Of a DNA stretch of 59,361 nucleotides, positions 50,874-59,344 are shown in pieces. Below the pieces are notes generated by a model. That model saw nothing but the letters and a program-made list of their open reading frames with translations, had not been told where the DNA came from and did not search any database. The DNA lies in the NCBI GenBank assembly GCA_002816585.1, contig MUCT01000022.1, positions 1 through 59,361 on the forward strand, in the 5' to 3' direction. The position numbers were made by a program, and so were the translations under genes. How positions within the stretch are numbered: position 1 is the first letter of the stretch; every line of letters starts with the position of its first letter. Origin of the DNA: SAR202 cluster bacterium Io17-Chloro-G6. GTDB lineage: Bacteria; Chloroflexota; Dehalococcoidia; UBA3495.

Positions 50874-52634
50874 CTAACGGGGAATGATGGGCAACACGAT
50901 GTGAGAGGGGTACTCTTCCCGATGATGGACAGTCTGCATGGCGGTCTCCAACCGGTCGTCCCGGCCAATAGGCGCCCCTGTATTCTGGTTACGATCGAAT
51001 CGGGGGAAATTGCTGCTGGAAACCTCGACCCGCAGCCGGTGGCCCGATTTGAGAAGGTGGCTGGTCGCCCAGAGGTCGATCACGAACTCGTAGACACGGC
51101 CCGGCTCAATCAAAGAGGGTTCAGTACCGGAGGTCCGATAGCGGGCGCGAATAATGCCGTCCTGTAGATTATGGGCGTAGCCGTCGGGACGAACGTCGAC
51201 TAGTTTGGCGGTGAAATCAGTATCGACCGCGCTGCTGGAAGCGAATAAATGGACCTTGATCGGCCCAGTTACCTCCAAATCCCTCTGAAGGGCCTCGGAG
51301 GTATAAACCAGCACATCCTGCCGGTCTTCCACCGGTCTCTGGTCGGCAACCCCCTGGGGAATAATCAGTGTGTTTCCGCCAAGGGTGGCCACGGGGTCCT
51401 TCGGGTCGTAAGTGTAGCTATCCGGCGGTTCGTCCCCCGGCGGAGATGTGGAGAGTGTTCCACCGCCGCTCCCCGTGTTAGCTGGGGTATCGGCATGCAG
51501 ATAGTAGCGAGTGTAATGGGTCCGGGCCAAGGGCCACTCTTGTTCGTCACGCCAGCGGTTTTCGCCCATCACGAATAAGCGCACCGGCGGCTGGTCCATG
51601 ACCCCCGTTTCTATGTCCTTCAGCCAATAGTCGAACCAATTGAGCAGGAATTGATGCAGCTCGATACTGGCTTCAGGACCAAAGTCGATATCGCCGGTCT
51701 CCCCTGAAGTTGGCGCGGTGTAAGGGCGAATGTGGGCCCAGGGACCGATCAGCAGCCTTTGATTACGCCTGGCCAATTCGCTCCCGCCCCGGTCGCGGAT
51801 AGCCTGGTAGGCATTGAGCGCTCCTTCTAGGAAGATGTCGTACCACGAGCTTACGTGGAACATGGGCAGCGTGATTCCCTCTACGTGCCGTAAGAGGTTG
51901 ATCTGCCACCAATAGGGTCCATCTGCTTCATTGTCCAGATATTCCCTGAAGTATGGCGCTGCCTCCTTGAGCCGGTTAACCCAATCGGAAAGCGGCAGGT
52001 GCCGGTACCACTCATCTGTCATCGGTTGGGCGAAGTTGTCCGGAGGCAAGACGTAATCGTCCATCTGGGAAAGGAGTTCCTCGTGGCCGGTCCTGCTTAG
52101 CGTGTTTCGTCCTTTTAAGATGGCGTATGGCACCATCCAGCCCCACTCCATGGCGCCGCCGGTGTGGTAGACCCAACTCTGATGAAAGTCCGACGAAGCC
52201 GATACCGGCGCCATCACCTGAAGGTGGGGCGGAAGCGGATTGCTGGTAGCCAGGGTATATTGAGTAGCCCCCAGATAGGACTGTCCGGTGGTGCCCACCC
52301 TGCCGTTGGACCATGATTGACGCGCCGCCCATTCCACGGTGTCGTACCCGTCTTGGACCTCTTGGAACAAGGGATCGTAGTTATCGCCCTCAGATTCAAA
52401 GCGGGCCCGGCAATCCTGGCTAACTACCACGTAGCCGTTCTGGGCGAAGAACCAGATAGAGTGGTTGGGATTGCCGATGTAGCCGTCCTTGCCGTAGGGG
52501 CCTCGGGTAACCAATACTGGGAACCGGCCGGGGGCGTCGGGTCTGAATACATCGGTGGCCAACTTGACGCCGTCCCTCATTGGGACCATGACATTTTGTT
52601 CCAAAGTAACTTTGAATTCACTGTTTACTGACAT
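50874..52634 (-). CDS. CocE/NonD family hydrolase (X-Pro dipeptidyl-peptidase S15-like)
   Basis: This 586-residue serine hydrolase has an N-terminal MVPMRDGVKLATDVFRPD and an alpha/beta-hydrolase core. The nucleophile elbow is GTTGQSYLGATQ, around residue 123. A cap with FHQSWVYHTGGAMEWGWM and WYDIFLEGALNAY follows, then a C-terminal jelly-roll domain holding FTAKLVDVRPDGYAHNL. The family includes cocaine esterase, glutaryl-7-ACA acylase and X-Pro peptidases, all acting on esters or amides. The ATG at 52634 follows GGAG. It lies 44 bases after the CaiB/BaiF gene and is probably co-transcribed. Confidence 0.92.
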   Translation of the reverse strand: MSVNSEFKVTLEQNVMVPMRDGVKLATDVFRPDAPGRFPVLVTRGPYGKDGYIGNPNHSIWFFAQNGYVVVSQDCRARFESEGDNYDPLFQEVQDGYDTVEWAARQSWSNGRVGTTGQSYLGATQYTLATSNPLPPHLQVMAPVSASSDFHQSWVYHTGGAMEWGWMVPYAILKGRNTLSRTGHEELLSQMDDYVLPPDNFAQPMTDEWYRHLPLSDWVNRLKEAAPYFREYLDNEADGPYWWQINLLRHVEGITLPMFHVSSWYDIFLEGALNAYQAIRDRGGSELARRNQRLLIGPWAHIRPYTAPTSGETGDIDFGPEASIELHQFLLNWFDYWLKDIETGVMDQPPVRLFVMGENRWRDEQEWPLARTHYTRYYLHADTPANTGSGGGTLSTSPPGDEPPDSYTYDPKDPVATLGGNTLIIPQGVADQRPVEDRQDVLVYTSEALQRDLEVTGPIKVHLFASSSAVDTDFTAKLVDVRPDGYAHNLQDGIIRARYRTSGTEPSLIEPGRVYEFVIDLWATSHLLKSGHRLRVEVSSSNFPRFDRNQNTGAPIGRDDRLETAMQTVHHREEYPSHIVLPIIPR

Positions 52635-52678
52635 AAAACCAACTCCGTGGGATGCTTGATTGGGACCAATCCGCGCGT

Positions 52679-55363
52679 CTACACCACTCCGGCTTCCGCC
52701 AAGTAAGCCAGCTCCGTCTTTTGCAGCCCCAACTCCCCGCAATAAATCTCCTCGTTGTGTTCCCCGATCAAGGGGGCCCTTCTTGAGACCCGCCAGGGTG
52801 AGCCGTTGTAGATCCCGGCTGCTCCGGGGTATTTGAAGCTCCGGCCCAGTTCAGGATGCGGCACATCGACCCAAAATCCGCGGTCGTTCAGGTGGCCCTC
52901 ATCTACCAACTCATCGGGGGTCCGAATCGCTCCCCAGGCAAACCCCCGCTCCTGGCCGCCATGGGCTAATTCATCCCGGGTCAAATTTTTGGCAAATTTC
53001 TCAACTACTTCGTTAATGTGGTCGCCGCTCTCGGCAAAGACCGCCTGGTCCTGATAGCGTTCTTCCTTGAGATCGTCCGCTAGACCATAGCCGTCCATCC
53101 AATCGACCAGCGACTGGAATTGACGGAAGGTAACCCGCGAGGCGGATGCGTTGACGTACTTGCCGTCTTTGCAGAGCAATTGAGACAAGGGGGTCGGCAA
53201 GACCGAGGCGTGACGGCCCGTCTGGCGCAACACCACGTCGCCTTGATAGATGTAGGTATTTACGTGCATCTCGGTAGTGAGAGAGCAGGCGTCATGAACT
53301 GAAGCGTCAATATACTGGCCTCGTCCCGAATTGGTGCGGTAAACCAGGGCCGACACGATCGCCATGTAGGCGTAGTGGCTGCCGATGTGCCAGGCATTGC
53401 CGCCGCCTGGGGCGATTGGAATTTCTCCGGGCACGTCCTCCTTGTCATAGCCGCAGCAGCCCATCTGCCCTCCTGCTGCCATGTGGAGCAGGTCACCGGA
53501 CAGGAAGTCCCGCCAGGGGCCGGTCTGGCCGAAGGGGGTCAGTGAACACATGATCAGCCGGGGATTCGATTCGGCAAGGTCTTCGTATCCCAAGCGCAGA
53601 GACGGCAAGTAACCGGCAGGGAGGGTCTCCAAAATGACGTCGGCAGTGGCGGCCAGCCGCCGGAAGAGGGCCCGCCCATCCTCGGTTTCCAAGTTGAGAG
53701 TGATCCCCCGTTTGGAAGTGTTGTAATGCCAAAAGGAGAGGCTGCGGTCCCGATGCGGTATGTCATCCAGGAATGGCCCGACGTTTCGAGAAGTTTCACC
53801 TTTGGTGGGCTCAACCTTGATGACCTCTGCCCCCAAATCGGCCATCAACTTGCCGCAAAACTGGCCCTTCTCGTCGGCCAGTTCCAACACTCGCAGGCCG
53901 GACAACGGGCCGGGCTGAGGGTCGGCGTTAGGGGCGACGGTCTCCACGGACTCCTTTAAAGGTGAAGGCGTCTCTTTTTTAAAGGCGGCGCCAGGACCGG
54001 TGAATGGCAAAGGGTCTGCATTGATCATTTCATCCATGTATGGATAACGATCCAAGGTATTTGGCCAAAATGTGCCTTCCTCATATCCGGCAACGAACTC
54101 CTCGTGGCTGAGACCCAGCATGCCTTCATAAATTTCCTGGTTATTCTGGCCAATGAGCGGAGCGGACTGGAAGTTTCGAGCCGGGCTCTCGGATAGCTTA
54201 AAGGGCGCGTTCTGGAACTTGCGCAGTCCAAGGGCTGGGTGGTCCAACTCTTTGTACAACTCCCGGTGGCGAAGTTGTGGGTCATGCTCCACCCGGTTCT
54301 CGCTACTCTGCACCGGCATCGCGGGCACGCCAGCCGCCTGGCATTGTTCCATCAAATCATATTTTTCAAGGGTTTGGGTCCACTCTTGAATACCCTGGTC
54401 CAGCTCTTCTTGATGCTGAAGACGGCCGCCTAGGGTGGCGAACTTGGGGGATGTGGCCCACTGGGGAGAGCCCATGACCCCCACCAAGCGCTGCCATTCC
54501 CCCTCGGAAAAGCAGGTAATGGCGCACCAATCGTTGTAGCCGCCCCCTTTGGTACGGTAGGCGTTATGCGGCGCAGTGGTCGGCCCCCGGTAGTTGTTGA
54601 CCATGGGGGTGCCGGGCCAATGAGCCCGGTTGCCCGGGGGATATCCTTCCCTTCGCGAGGGCCGGCCGTTAACCGTGGCGTCCAGCATGGCGGAGCCGTT
54701 CAGGGTGGCGCCGACGATCATCTGAGACAGGTCCACATGCTGGCCTTGGCCGGTGATGTTGCGGCGGTAGAGGGAAGTTAGTGTAGAAAAAGCGATGTAC
54801 ATGCCGCCGGTGTCGTCCAGGTAAGACCATCCCCAGCCTGCCGGGGGCTCGCCAGGCAGGCCCGAGAGGAAAGTCAGGCCTGAGAATGCCTGGGCGATGG
54901 GTCCCATGGTGAGGTATTCACGGTGGCGGCCCGTATGGCCGAACCCAGACTGGGAGACGTAAACGATATCCGGCTTGAGCTTGCACAGTTCTTCGTAACC
55001 CAGGCCCCAACTTCGCAGTGCCCTGGCGCTGAAGTTCTCGACCACCACGTCCGACACCGAAATGAGCTGCTTGATCAGGTCCAAGCCCTTTTCCGTGCGC
55101 AGGTTGACAGTGATGGCCTTCTTGTTGGCGTTGGTGTCATTGAAGTTGGTCGCAGTGTTCAGGGTAGCTGGTATGCCGGGAGGCGGCGTTCCGGTGGTCC
55201 TGCCCCTCTCGTTAAGAGGCCATTCCACCTTTATTACCTCAGCTCCCAGGGCGCCCAGCCAGCGCGTCGCCCAGGGACCTGCCCTGACCCAAGTAAAATC
55301 CACGACCCGGACGCCCGCCAACGCCGTCGGTGTAGCCGCCATCTGTTCTTGGGTCTGGGCCAT
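52679..55363 (-). CDS. Double-domain CaiB/BaiF CoA-transferase
   Basis: This 894-residue protein is a head-to-tail fusion of two class III CoA-transferase domains. The first (about residues 18-430) has GVRVVDFTWVRAGPWATRW and GALGAEVIKVEW. The second (about residues 475-890) repeats the pattern as GLRVLELADEKGQFCGKLMADLGAEVIKVEP in pieces. Both contain SxxGFGHTG or SLTPFGQTGPW and GQ(H/Y)(V/I)D(L/A)S motifs. Such enzymes move CoA between carboxylic acids, often at the start of degradation of an unusual acid. AAGGAGGAAG precedes the ATG. It sits between an amidase and a CocE hydrolase, which could release its acid substrate. Confidence 0.9.
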   Translation of the reverse strand: MAQTQEQMAATPTALAGVRVVDFTWVRAGPWATRWLGALGAEVIKVEWPLNERGRTTGTPPPGIPATLNTATNFNDTNANKKAITVNLRTEKGLDLIKQLISVSDVVVENFSARALRSWGLGYEELCKLKPDIVYVSQSGFGHTGRHREYLTMGPIAQAFSGLTFLSGLPGEPPAGWGWSYLDDTGGMYIAFSTLTSLYRRNITGQGQHVDLSQMIVGATLNGSAMLDATVNGRPSRREGYPPGNRAHWPGTPMVNNYRGPTTAPHNAYRTKGGGYNDWCAITCFSEGEWQRLVGVMGSPQWATSPKFATLGGRLQHQEELDQGIQEWTQTLEKYDLMEQCQAAGVPAMPVQSSENRVEHDPQLRHRELYKELDHPALGLRKFQNAPFKLSESPARNFQSAPLIGQNNQEIYEGMLGLSHEEFVAGYEEGTFWPNTLDRYPYMDEMINADPLPFTGPGAAFKKETPSPLKESVETVAPNADPQPGPLSGLRVLELADEKGQFCGKLMADLGAEVIKVEPTKGETSRNVGPFLDDIPHRDRSLSFWHYNTSKRGITLNLETEDGRALFRRLAATADVILETLPAGYLPSLRLGYEDLAESNPRLIMCSLTPFGQTGPWRDFLSGDLLHMAAGGQMGCCGYDKEDVPGEIPIAPGGGNAWHIGSHYAYMAIVSALVYRTNSGRGQYIDASVHDACSLTTEMHVNTYIYQGDVVLRQTGRHASVLPTPLSQLLCKDGKYVNASASRVTFRQFQSLVDWMDGYGLADDLKEERYQDQAVFAESGDHINEVVEKFAKNLTRDELAHGGQERGFAWGAIRTPDELVDEGHLNDRGFWVDVPHPELGRSFKYPGAAGIYNGSPWRVSRRAPLIGEHNEEIYCGELGLQKTELAYLAEAGVV

Positions 55364-55542
55364 GTCTTCCTCCTTCATGACTTTCGCCGCCAACAAATAC
55401 TGCCATCGTGAGCACGAATATACTCATGGCGTGCTGGAACGTCAATCTTCGCGGAGCCGGTTGGTCTGGCACGTGCAAACTTGGGTTTTCGGCTATCGAA
55501 TCTGGGTTCCTGATGGGGTAGTTCAAACCCCACAGAAGAGAC

Positions 55543-56976
55543 TTATACCCCCACGGCGACCGTAGGGCGGAGGCCCTGGCTTGGCGAAACCCTTTCGTAG
55601 CTGTCCGCCACTTGGAACAACAGACCTTCTTCAAAGGGACCGGTTATGAACTGGACACCGATGGGCAGGCCCGTTTGGTTTACGCCGCAGGGCACCGTTA
55701 TTGCCGGCAAACCAGTAGCATTCATTGGACTAGTGTTCCGGGAGATAAGACTGGAACCCGGCCCTCTGACCCGGTGGTCCTCACCATTCATTTTGATGTA
55801 CTTGGCGTCGATCCGAGGCGCCGGCACCGGCGCGGTCGGGGTGACCAGAAAGTCCACCTGCTGCATGACCCGGGCGTACTCTTCCCGGATCAGGCGCTGG
55901 ACCTTCAAGGACTTGGAATAGTCTCTCCCAAGCACGAATTGTCCGGGGATCGTGCGGTATAGCACATCGGGGCCGTAATCTTCCCGATTGGATTTGAGCA
56001 TCGCCTCGTGGGTGACTACGCCGTCGGCCATCGCTGAGAAACGCAAGGCGCCGACGTATTCCATCATGGGCAAGCTAACTTCTTCAAGTTCGGCGCCCAG
56101 TTCCTCCAGGGCGGCGATGCTGCCACGCACCGCCGTCTCAACCTCCCCGTCCAGCATATCGAAATAGTGGTTGGATGGTATCCCCATCCTCAAGCCCTTG
56201 AGACTCCTGCCCAAATAAGAGCTGTAATCGGGCACAGGCACGGGCACCGTGCTCGGGTCCAAGGGATCGTTACCCGCGATGACTTGAAGCACCAAGGCGC
56301 TGTCAGCCACGGACCGGGTCATCGGGCCAATGTGGTCGCCGTTAAAGCTGGTGACCATCAAGCCACGTTGGCTGACTCTTCCAAAACTCTGTTTGAGGCC
56401 CACCACGCCACAGAAGGTTCCCGGCAAGCGAACAGACCCTCCCAGATCGGTGCCCAATGAGGCGAAAGTGACCCCGGCGGCAACGTTGGCGCCTCCTCCT
56501 CCACTGGACCCTCCAGGGATGTGGTCCAATCCCCAGGGGTTGTGTACCGCGCCGTAGTGAGGATTGTTGGAGGTCGCCCCGGCGGCGAACTCCTCCAGGT
56601 TCTCCTTCCCGATAATTACGGCCCCGGCGTCCCGGCAACGCGTGACCACCTCTGCGTCTTCTTCCGGCACGTGATTGGCCAATACCTTGGAACCCACCGT
56701 GGTGGTGATTCCGGCGGTCGCCAAATTGTCTTTCAATCCTATGGGGATGCCATGGAGCGGCCCCCGGTAATCGCCGCGGGATATGGCCGATTCCGCCTCC
56801 CGGGCCTGGTCCATGGCCCGGTCATGCAGTATGGAGATAAATGAGTTCAGCGCGGGTTGAAGCCTGTCTGCCTCGGCCAAGGCTGCTTCGGTCAACTCCA
56901 CTGGGGAAATTTCTTTGTTTTCGATCTTGGGCGCCAGTTCGGAGATAGTCATCCGCAGCAAATCAATATTCGGCAT
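55543..56976 (-). CDS. Amidase signature-family enzyme
   Basis: This 477-residue hydrolase has the Ser-cisSer-Lys triad of the family. The lysine is in IGLKDNLATAG (near residue 77), the cis-serine in IPGGSSGGGGANVAAG and the nucleophile in GTDLGGSVRLPG, both between residues 150 and 185. The glycine-rich motif is slightly unusual, with GGGG where GGSA is common. GGGAGGT precedes the ATG. A GatC/AtzG-like 62-residue gene lies 62 bases upstream, so the enzyme may be a two-subunit amidase of the AtzEG type. It is not likely to be GatA, as GatB is not nearby. Confidence 0.92.
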   Translation of the reverse strand: MPNIDLLRMTISELAPKIENKEISPVELTEAALAEADRLQPALNSFISILHDRAMDQAREAESAISRGDYRGPLHGIPIGLKDNLATAGITTTVGSKVLANHVPEEDAEVVTRCRDAGAVIIGKENLEEFAAGATSNNPHYGAVHNPWGLDHIPGGSSGGGGANVAAGVTFASLGTDLGGSVRLPGTFCGVVGLKQSFGRVSQRGLMVTSFNGDHIGPMTRSVADSALVLQVIAGNDPLDPSTVPVPVPDYSSYLGRSLKGLRMGIPSNHYFDMLDGEVETAVRGSIAALEELGAELEEVSLPMMEYVGALRFSAMADGVVTHEAMLKSNREDYGPDVLYRTIPGQFVLGRDYSKSLKVQRLIREEYARVMQQVDFLVTPTAPVPAPRIDAKYIKMNGEDHRVRGPGSSLISRNTSPMNATGLPAITVPCGVNQTGLPIGVQFITGPFEEGLLFQVADSYERVSPSQGLRPTVAVGV

Positions 56977-57038
56977 GATCGTGACCTCCCAAAGATTCTT
57001 AAACCGGTGCTTTCAGTTCTGGTTTTCGGAACTAATGG

Positions 57039-57227
57039 CTACTCCGGAAGATGCATGAGGCGGCCGGAAAGTACATCCGACAAGTCCAGTTCTTCCAGTT
57101 TCTTGAGTTCGGCCAGGTAAGACTCCAACTCTGGACGAACCAAATCTAGTTCCTCGTCGGACAATTCCAAGCCGTTGTAGTCCCGAATCATCGCCTTCAG
57201 GGTTTCATTCGTGATCGACACATTCAT
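57039..57227 (-). CDS. AtzG/GatC-like small amidase subunit
   Basis: This 62-residue helical protein has the GatC-like pattern NGLELSDEELDLVRPELESY and ends LSGRLMHLPE. Such small proteins wrap around and stabilise amidases (GatC with GatA, AtzG with AtzE). It precedes the amidase gene by 62 bases on the same strand. The ATG at 57227 directly touches AAAGGGA. A GTG six bases further in (57221) has better spacing and may be the true start, giving MSITNETLKAM. Confidence 0.7.
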   Translation of the reverse strand: MNVSITNETLKAMIRDYNGLELSDEELDLVRPELESYLAELKKLEELDLSDVLSGRLMHLPE

Positions 57228-57396
57228 TCCCTTTGCTCAACTATCGTGCTGGTTCATTAGCAGTCCGGCGTAATACCCGAGAGTTTAAGACGGAATGGTG
57301 GAGAAAACCAGTGGCCGGTTTGCCTGCCCAAAATCAAAGGCTGCCTGGTGAGGAACGAGGCCTTGGTGTGCCTACGTAGCAGCCAGCTGATGGTCG

Positions 57397-57777
57397 TTAG
57401 TCTGGAAGAACCGCAATTGCGTCAATTTCGATCTTCAAGTCCGGAGTTCCTAATGCGGCTACCTGGACCTGGGTGCTGGCGGGGAAGGCGCCAGCAAAGC
57501 GTTTGAGGCGGACCTCACCTGCTGCGGGAGCCTCTCGCAGATCGGTGACAAAACTGGTCACTCTGACCACGTTGCTCAGCGAACCACCGTTCTCCTCCAG
57601 GATATGCTGGAATTTGTCAAGGATAGCCTCTGTCTGGGCTGCGATATCGCCGGTTTCGGCGGGTGTCCCTCGGGCGGTACTGCCGGCGATGAATAGCATG
57701 TTGCCCGTTCGCACCGAATGGTGAAAGGCCCCCGCCGGCGCGGGCAACTTCGGATAATCCCTACGTTCAACATCCAT
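57397..57777 (-). CDS. RidA family protein
   Basis: This 126-residue protein from the ATG at 57777 is of the RidA/YjgF/UK114 family, small trimeric enzymes that hydrolyse reactive enamine and imine intermediates. Typical segments are AFHHSVRTGNMLFIAGS with a later QTEAILDKFQHILEENGGSL. VVRVTSFVTDL and the C-terminal KIEIDAIAVLPD follow. The usual catalytic arginine near the C-terminus (the R of the common RVEI(D/E)A) is replaced by lysine (KIEIDA), so deaminase activity is doubtful. AAGGAGGAG precedes the ATG. It heads the minus-strand catabolic gene set. Confidence 0.88.
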   Translation of the reverse strand: MDVERRDYPKLPAPAGAFHHSVRTGNMLFIAGSTARGTPAETGDIAAQTEAILDKFQHILEENGGSLSNVVRVTSFVTDLREAPAAGEVRLKRFAGAFPASTQVQVAALGTPDLKIEIDAIAVLPD

Positions 57778-57906
57778 ATCGTGCTCCTCCTTGTCTTTTG
57801 GCACTCTAACCACTGCAGATTCGCAAAGATTCGCTGAAAGTCTATATCATATTACCTGCCCTGAAGTGCTTCCCAAGCGCCACAAGTAACTAGCGAGGTG
57901 TTTTTT

Positions 57907-58338
57907 ATGACAATTCCTGGAAAGCCTCCGGTACCCACGGATTTGGTCCATCACATAGGAATAGCGGTGGGCGACTTGGAGTCCAGCATAGAATTTTATC
58001 GTGGTCTCTTTGGGCTGGAGCCGGGCCCTATCATCGTCAGAGAAGATATTGGAGTCCGCGGTTGCTTCCTACCCGTCGGGGACACTAATCTAGAGTTGTT
58101 AGAAGGCACCGGTCCCGACAGCATGATATCTATCCACATCCAGGAACGTGGGGAAGGTCTGCACCACGTCTGCTTCGAGGTAGATGAGATCGCGGACAAG
58201 TTGAAAAGTCTCGACTCACTAGGTATCGATCTTCTCGACAAGGTGCCTAGGAAGGGGCTGATGGGCGGGGATATCGGGTTCTTGGCTCCGTCGGCGGCAC
58301 GGGGAGTGTTGATAGAATTGGCGCAGCACAGCCATTAG
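57907..58338 (+). CDS. VOC-family protein, methylmalonyl-CoA epimerase-like
   Basis: This 143-residue single-domain protein has the epimerase-type opening LVHHIGIAVGDLESSIEFYR, with FGLEPGP after it. LELLEG near residue 63 and GLHHVCFEVDEI near 85 follow, and it closes with GVLIELAQHSH. The candidate metal ligands (His, Glu, His, Glu) are all present. The ATG at 57907 follows GAGGTG; an upstream in-frame GTG at 57898 is within that site. It precedes an LLM oxidoreductase by 43 bases. Methylmalonyl-CoA epimerase activity is plausible but the genes of that pathway are not adjacent. Confidence 0.85.
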   Translation: MTIPGKPPVPTDLVHHIGIAVGDLESSIEFYRGLFGLEPGPIIVREDIGVRGCFLPVGDTNLELLEGTGPDSMISIHIQERGEGLHHVCFEVDEIADKLKSLDSLGIDLLDKVPRKGLMGGDIGFLAPSAARGVLIELAQHSH

Positions 58339-58381
58339 AATAGGCGTGGTTTACCATACCGAAGCAATTGAAGGAGATAAC

Positions 58382-59233
58382 ATGTCTGTTGGAATCATAG
58401 TACCGCTGCCAGCGTATACCCTGAACCCGGCCTTCATCGCCAAGAAAGCCGAAGATTTGGGGTTCGAATCCATCTGGTATCACGAGCACCCGGTCCTGCC
58501 CGTGAAGAGCGAAAGCCCCTTCCCATCGACCGGCGGCGAAATCCCATTGACCTATGGTCATTTTTCAGAACCCTATATTTCCTTGGCCATGGCCGCTGCC
58601 GTCACCACCAAGATCAAACTTTGTACTGGCATCACCCTTGTCCCTGAACGCAATCCCCTGATCCTGGCCAAAGAGATCTCGGTGCTCGACCTTCATAGCA
58701 ACGGGAGGTTCGTCTTTGGAGTGGGCGCGGGCTGGAACCGCGAGGAAACTACCATGATGGGCGGTGACTTCGACCACCGTTGGACTCAGACACGGGAAGC
58801 GGTGGAGGCGTTGAAAGAGCTTTGGACCAAGGATGAGGCCGAGTATCACGGACGCTACTATGATTTCCCACCGGTTTATTCCTATCCTAAGCCGGTTCAA
58901 AAGCCTCACCCACCGGTCCTGCTTGGCGGGAACGCCAAAAACGTCCTACAGCGGATCGTCAGGTGGGGCGACGGCTGGCTGCCCAACCGGGCAAACCCCG
59001 GCCAGATCGAAGACAGCCGGAAAATCCTCGACACTCTGGCTTCCGAACGGGGCCGGGACCCAGCCTCACTGACCATATCGGTGTTCGGCCAAGCCCCTGA
59101 CACCAACAGGCAGCAGGTGGATGACTTCTTGAACGCGGGTGCCCTCCGGGTTTCAGCATGGGCTCCCCACTGCGATACTGAAGATCAGATGGGGAACGAA
59201 CTCGAACGCATGGCCGAGGCATTAATCCGTTAG
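58382..59233 (+). CDS. LLM-class flavin-dependent oxidoreductase
   Basis: This 283-residue luciferase-like monooxygenase or F420-dependent reductase has GFESIWYHEHPVLP near residue 27. IKLCTGITLVPERNP and LHSNGRFVFGVGAGWNREE follow. PVLLGGNAKNVLQRIVRWGDGW is also present, quoted here as adjoining pieces PVLLGGNAKN and VLQRIVRWGDGW. This is the N5,N10-methylenetetrahydromethanopterin reductase-like branch. AAGGAG lies just before the ATG at 58382; the frame is open to 58346. It follows the VOC gene and is 111 bases before the right-edge gene start. Substrate unknown. Confidence 0.9.
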   Translation: MSVGIIVPLPAYTLNPAFIAKKAEDLGFESIWYHEHPVLPVKSESPFPSTGGEIPLTYGHFSEPYISLAMAAAVTTKIKLCTGITLVPERNPLILAKEISVLDLHSNGRFVFGVGAGWNREETTMMGGDFDHRWTQTREAVEALKELWTKDEAEYHGRYYDFPPVYSYPKPVQKPHPPVLLGGNAKNVLQRIVRWGDGWLPNRANPGQIEDSRKILDTLASERGRDPASLTISVFGQAPDTNRQQVDDFLNAGALRVSAWAPHCDTEDQMGNELERMAEALIR

Positions 59234-59285
59234 ACCCTGCTCGCGCAGTACACCCATATCGGGCTCGCAGGGCAATCGCATCTGA

Positions 59286-59315
59286 TTGGAGGCGAGGTGG
59301 CAATAGTAGTATAGA
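59286..59315 (+). promoter_or_regulatory. Promoter-like element for the right-edge gene
   Basis: TTGGAG and TATAGA are separated by 18 bases, about 30 bases upstream of the ATG at 59345. It lies in the inverted repeat and is identical to the element at 48-77 on the other strand. Confidence 0.4.
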
Positions 59316-59344
59316 AGTCATCTTAGGGGTGAGGAGGATGATTC

